This document shows positions 61,793 through 64,000 of a DNA stretch of 64,000 nt, piece by piece. Within the stretch, counting starts at the first letter, position 1. The number at the start of each line of letters is the position of its first letter. The DNA comes from Streptomyces sp. NBC_00258. GTDB taxonomy: Bacteria; Actinomycetota; Actinomycetes; Streptomycetales; Streptomycetaceae. Where the stretch lies: contig NZ_CP108081.1 in NCBI RefSeq assembly GCF_036182465.1, forward strand, positions 1,674,001 to 1,738,000, in the 5' to 3' direction. The notes under the pieces are model-generated. The model was not told the origin of the DNA. It did not search any database and worked only from the letters and a program-made list of their open reading frames with translations. The translations under genes were made by a program, and so were the position numbers.

Positions 61793-62704
61793 GTGGGCAT
61801 CCTCGACGACAAGGTCGCCATCGTCACCGGCGGTGGGAGAGGGCTGGGGCGGGCGCACTGCCTGGCGCTCGCCGAGGCCGGCGCGACCGTGGTGGTGAAC
61901 GATCTCGGCTCGGGCATCCACGGTGAACAGACCGGTGACTCCCCCGCCGACGAGGTCGTCGCCGAGATCACCAAGCTCGGTGGCCGGGCGGTCGCCAACC
62001 ACTCGTCGGTGACGGACTGGGCGGCGACCGAGACCATGGTCGCGGACACCGTCGCGGAGTTCGGCCGCCTCGACATCGTCGTGAACAACGCGGGGATCGT
62101 GCGCGACCGCATGCTGTTCTCGATGAGCGAGGCCGAGTTCGACTCGGTGATCGCCGTTCATCTCAAGGGCACCTTCGCGCTGACGCGGCACGCCTGCGCG
62201 TACTGGCGCGAGGCGTCGAAGCGGGGTGAGCGCGTCGCCGGCCGAGTGATCAACACGACGTCCGGGACAGGCCTGTTCGGCAACCAGGGCCAGTCCAACT
62301 ACGGCGCGGCGAAGGCGGGTATCGCCGGGCTCACCGTCCTGACCGCCCTGGAGATGCGCCGGTACGGCGTCACCGCGAACGCCGTGTCGCCGATCGCGGC
62401 CACGCGGATGACGGACGGTCTTGACGTCGGCGCGTCCCTCCAGGCCGTGGACGGCTTCGATCCGCGCGATCCTGCCAACGCCTCAGGTGTCGTCGTCTAC
62501 CTGGCCTCCGACACCTCGGCCTGGCTGACCGGCCAGGTCCTGCGCATCGAGGGCAACCGGCTGAACCGACTGCAGGGCTGGACCGTCGCGGGCGTTCATC
62601 CCAGCCGGTCCGGCGAGGCCCTCACGTACGACGAACTCGTCGAAGCCGTACCGCAGTTGTACGGAGTCGCCCCCGCCGGCCGCGCCACCGGAGTCGGCCA
62701 GTGA
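61793..62704 (+). CDS. SDR of the HSD17B4/multifunctional-enzyme type
   Basis: A 303-residue SDR. TGGGRGLGRAHCLALAEAGA, VVVNDLG with a long DSPADEVVAEI insertion, NNAGIVRDRMLF and YGAAK are the marks of the 3-hydroxyacyl-CoA dehydrogenase domain of peroxisomal multifunctional enzyme 2. The C-terminal 60 residues are an extra region. It would oxidise an (R)-3-hydroxyacyl-CoA, which fits with the MaoC (R)-hydratases. GTG 61793 has a perfect AGGAGG. Confidence 0.9.
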   Translation: MGILDDKVAIVTGGGRGLGRAHCLALAEAGATVVVNDLGSGIHGEQTGDSPADEVVAEITKLGGRAVANHSSVTDWAATETMVADTVAEFGRLDIVVNNAGIVRDRMLFSMSEAEFDSVIAVHLKGTFALTRHACAYWREASKRGERVAGRVINTTSGTGLFGNQGQSNYGAAKAGIAGLTVLTALEMRRYGVTANAVSPIAATRMTDGLDVGASLQAVDGFDPRDPANASGVVVYLASDTSAWLTGQVLRIEGNRLNRLQGWTVAGVHPSRSGEALTYDELVEAVPQLYGVAPAGRATGVGQ

Positions 62705-63237
62705 AGGCCCGGGGCAGCGGGGGCGGCCACGACGTCGCCGCTCTCGTGCTGCGCGCGACCCTGGGCCCGATGCTCTTCGCGCACGGCTGGAACAAGGTCG
62801 CCGGTCCTGGCGGGCTCAAGGGCACGACGGGCTGGTTCGAGGCGCTCGGGCTGAAGCCGCCCGAGATGCACGCCCGGATGGCCGCCGGGACCGAGATGGC
62901 GGCGGGCATGGGCATCACCCTGGGCGCGGCCAACCCCCTTCCGGCGGCGGCGGCCGTCGGCCTGATGGCCGTGGCGGCCCGGACCGACCACCGGGGCAAG
63001 GGCTTCTTCGTCTTCAAGGGCGGCTGGGAGTACGTCGGTGTCGTGGGCGGCGCGGCCGTCGCGCTGGCGGCGCTGGGCAACGGCAGGTACTCGCTCGACG
63101 GACTGCTGCGACGCCAACGGACGGGCGTGGGGCCCGCGTTGCTGTCCGCGGGAATCGGCACGGCGAGCGCTGCGGCACTGCTGGCCGTGTGTTACCGGCC
63201 CGAGCGGAAGCCGGACGAGACACAAACAGATCACTGA
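62701..63237 (+). CDS. DoxX-family membrane protein
   Basis: A 178-residue, about four-span membrane protein. LRATLGPMLFAHGWNKV and GGLKGTTGWFEALGL are typical DoxX features. Family roles vary; some sit with sulfur or redox enzymes, most are unassigned. GTG 62701 overlaps the SDR stop (GTGA). Its place in a CoA pathway operon suggests a membrane redox link to the acyl-CoA dehydrogenase downstream, but that is a guess. Confidence 0.85.
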   Translation: MKARGSGGGHDVAALVLRATLGPMLFAHGWNKVAGPGGLKGTTGWFEALGLKPPEMHARMAAGTEMAAGMGITLGAANPLPAAAAVGLMAVAARTDHRGKGFFVFKGGWEYVGVVGGAAVALAALGNGRYSLDGLLRRQRTGVGPALLSAGIGTASAAALLAVCYRPERKPDETQTDH

Positions 63238-63274
63238 GTGCAACCAGGGTTATCAGGACTATCAGGGAGTCGAC

Positions 63275-64000
63275 ATGGACGCGGCTGACTTCAGTGCGGT
63301 GCTGTCCGAGGTCCGGCGCTTCGTCCGGGAGCGCGTCGTGCCGCTGGAGGCGGAGATCGACGAGAAGGACGAGATGCCCGCGGACATCCGCGAGGCGGCC
63401 AAGAAGATGGGCCTGTTCGGCTTCGCGCTGCCCGAGGAGTACGGCGGGCTGGGTCTGTCGATGTACGAAGAGGCCCAGCTCATGTTCGAGCTCGGCTACA
63501 CGACCCCGTCCCTGCGGTCGATGTTCGGGACCAACAACGGCATCGCGGGTCATGTCCTCATGGTCGGCGGCACGGAGGAACAGAAGGCCGAGTGGCTGCC
63601 GAAGATCGCCTCGGGTGACGTACTGGCTTCGTTCGCGCTCACGGAGCCCGAGGCCGGGTCCGACCCGTCGACGCTGACCACGCGCGCCCACCTGGAAGGC
63701 GACGAGTGGGTGATCAACGGCTCCAAGCGGTACATCACCAACGCTCCGCTCGCCGACGTCTTCATGGTCTTCGCCCGCACCGACCCCGACGCCCCGCGCA
63801 CCCGTGGGATCTCCACGTTCCTGGTGCCGGCCGGCACGCCGGGCCTCACCGTGGCTCCGAAGGACCACAAGATGGGCCAGTTCGGCGCCTGGACGGCGGA
63901 CGTGTTCTTCGACGACGTACGCGTACCGGCCTCCGCGCTCGTCGGTGGCGAGGGCGGCCTGAACCGGGGCTTCGGCACGGCGATGGGCTGCATCGCGCAC
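63275..64000 (+). CDS. Acyl-CoA dehydrogenase, 3' end outside the window
   Basis: The first 242 residues of an acyl-CoA dehydrogenase, open at the right edge. PEEYGGLGLSMYEEAQLMFE, ASFALTEPEAGSDPSTLTTRA and WVINGSKRYITNAPLADVFMV are clear. Of the homotetrameric type, unlike the alpha/beta pairs. ATG 63275 follows GGGAG and begins MDAADFSAVLSEVRRFV, the usual family start. It is 37 bases after the DoxX gene. Confidence 0.93.
   Translation, partial: MDAADFSAVLSEVRRFVRERVVPLEAEIDEKDEMPADIREAAKKMGLFGFALPEEYGGLGLSMYEEAQLMFELGYTTPSLRSMFGTNNGIAGHVLMVGGTEEQKAEWLPKIASGDVLASFALTEPEAGSDPSTLTTRAHLEGDEWVINGSKRYITNAPLADVFMVFARTDPDAPRTRGISTFLVPAGTPGLTVAPKDHKMGQFGAWTADVFFDDVRVPASALVGGEGGLNRGFGTAMGCIAH

Noticed and set aside
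14708..64000. A polyketide or other antibiotic gene cluster
   Set aside because: The thiolase, ligase and DUF35 genes look catabolic; no carrier protein, KS-AT module or NRPS domain is present.
14708..64000. A complete cholesterol ring-degradation cluster
   Set aside because: No KstD, KshA/B, HsaA-D or IpdA/B genes seen; only side-chain-like functions are present.

Overview
The window is a 64-kb piece of a high-GC actinobacterial chromosome, most likely Streptomyces. The signs are strong third-position GC, frequent GTG starts with GGAGG-type ribosome sites, many 4-base ATGA/GTGA overlaps, F420-type luciferase-fold oxidoreductases, large LuxR regulators, GntR/FCD regulators, a TTA leucine codon in one regulator, and a Streptomyces-style palindromic intergenic repeat. 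I see no rRNA, tRNA, CRISPR array, transposase or phage gene. Function calls come from reading motifs and recalling families; no database search was run.

Left part (1-14.7 kb), mixed accessory and regulatory genes: a truncated F420-type oxidoreductase, an SRPBCC protein, an orphan cytochrome P450, an isochorismatase-fold hydrolase next to a GlxA/AraC-type regulator, a LuxR-family ATPase regulator split by a one-base frameshift, a DUF5937/ArsR-type regulator with a TTA codon, and a small secreted protein. At 10.5-14.6 kb there is a small catabolic cassette: GntR regulator, cupin, nitrilase-fold amidase, MHS-type transporter and a DUF2848 protein. The same 17-bp operator (GTATAC-N5-GTATGC) lies before the regulator and in the divergent promoter of transporter and DUF2848.

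Middle and right part (14.7-64 kb), one very large catabolic region: it opens with a branched-chain-type ABC importer. The binding lipoprotein and LivF are in an operon with a LuxE-like acyl-adenylating enzyme and a LuxC-like acyl-CoA reductase. A divergent gene fuses both permeases and the second ATPase. After this come about 35 genes of CoA-thioester degradation: two acyl-CoA synthetases, five acyl-CoA dehydrogenases (one cut by the window edge; two types that look like alpha/beta partners), five crotonases (two with the H-x8-D motif of 6-oxocamphor hydrolase), three MaoC-fold proteins, five short-chain dehydrogenases, one classical and two SCP2-type thiolases (one without the usual Cys), two DUF35 domains (one fused to an HMG-CoA-synthase-like domain), two family III CoA-transferases, a PaaI-type thioesterase, aldehyde dehydrogenase, GMC oxidoreductase, amidohydrolase, F420-type oxidoreductase, DUF2889, SnoaL-like, DoxX, and two hydrolase-fold proteins with altered active sites.

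The genes alternate between divergent and convergent blocks. Most divergent promoters hold a short AT-rich island, several of which share motifs; most convergent ends hold a long perfect palindrome or the ~200-bp repeat. Two related GntR/FCD regulators (31127 and 52184) are the obvious candidates for reading the islands. The gene content resembles actinobacterial breakdown of steroid side chains or alicyclic/terpenoid acids (retro-aldol SCP2-thiolase plus DUF35, MaoC pair, paired dehydrogenases). The substrate cannot be read from the sequence.
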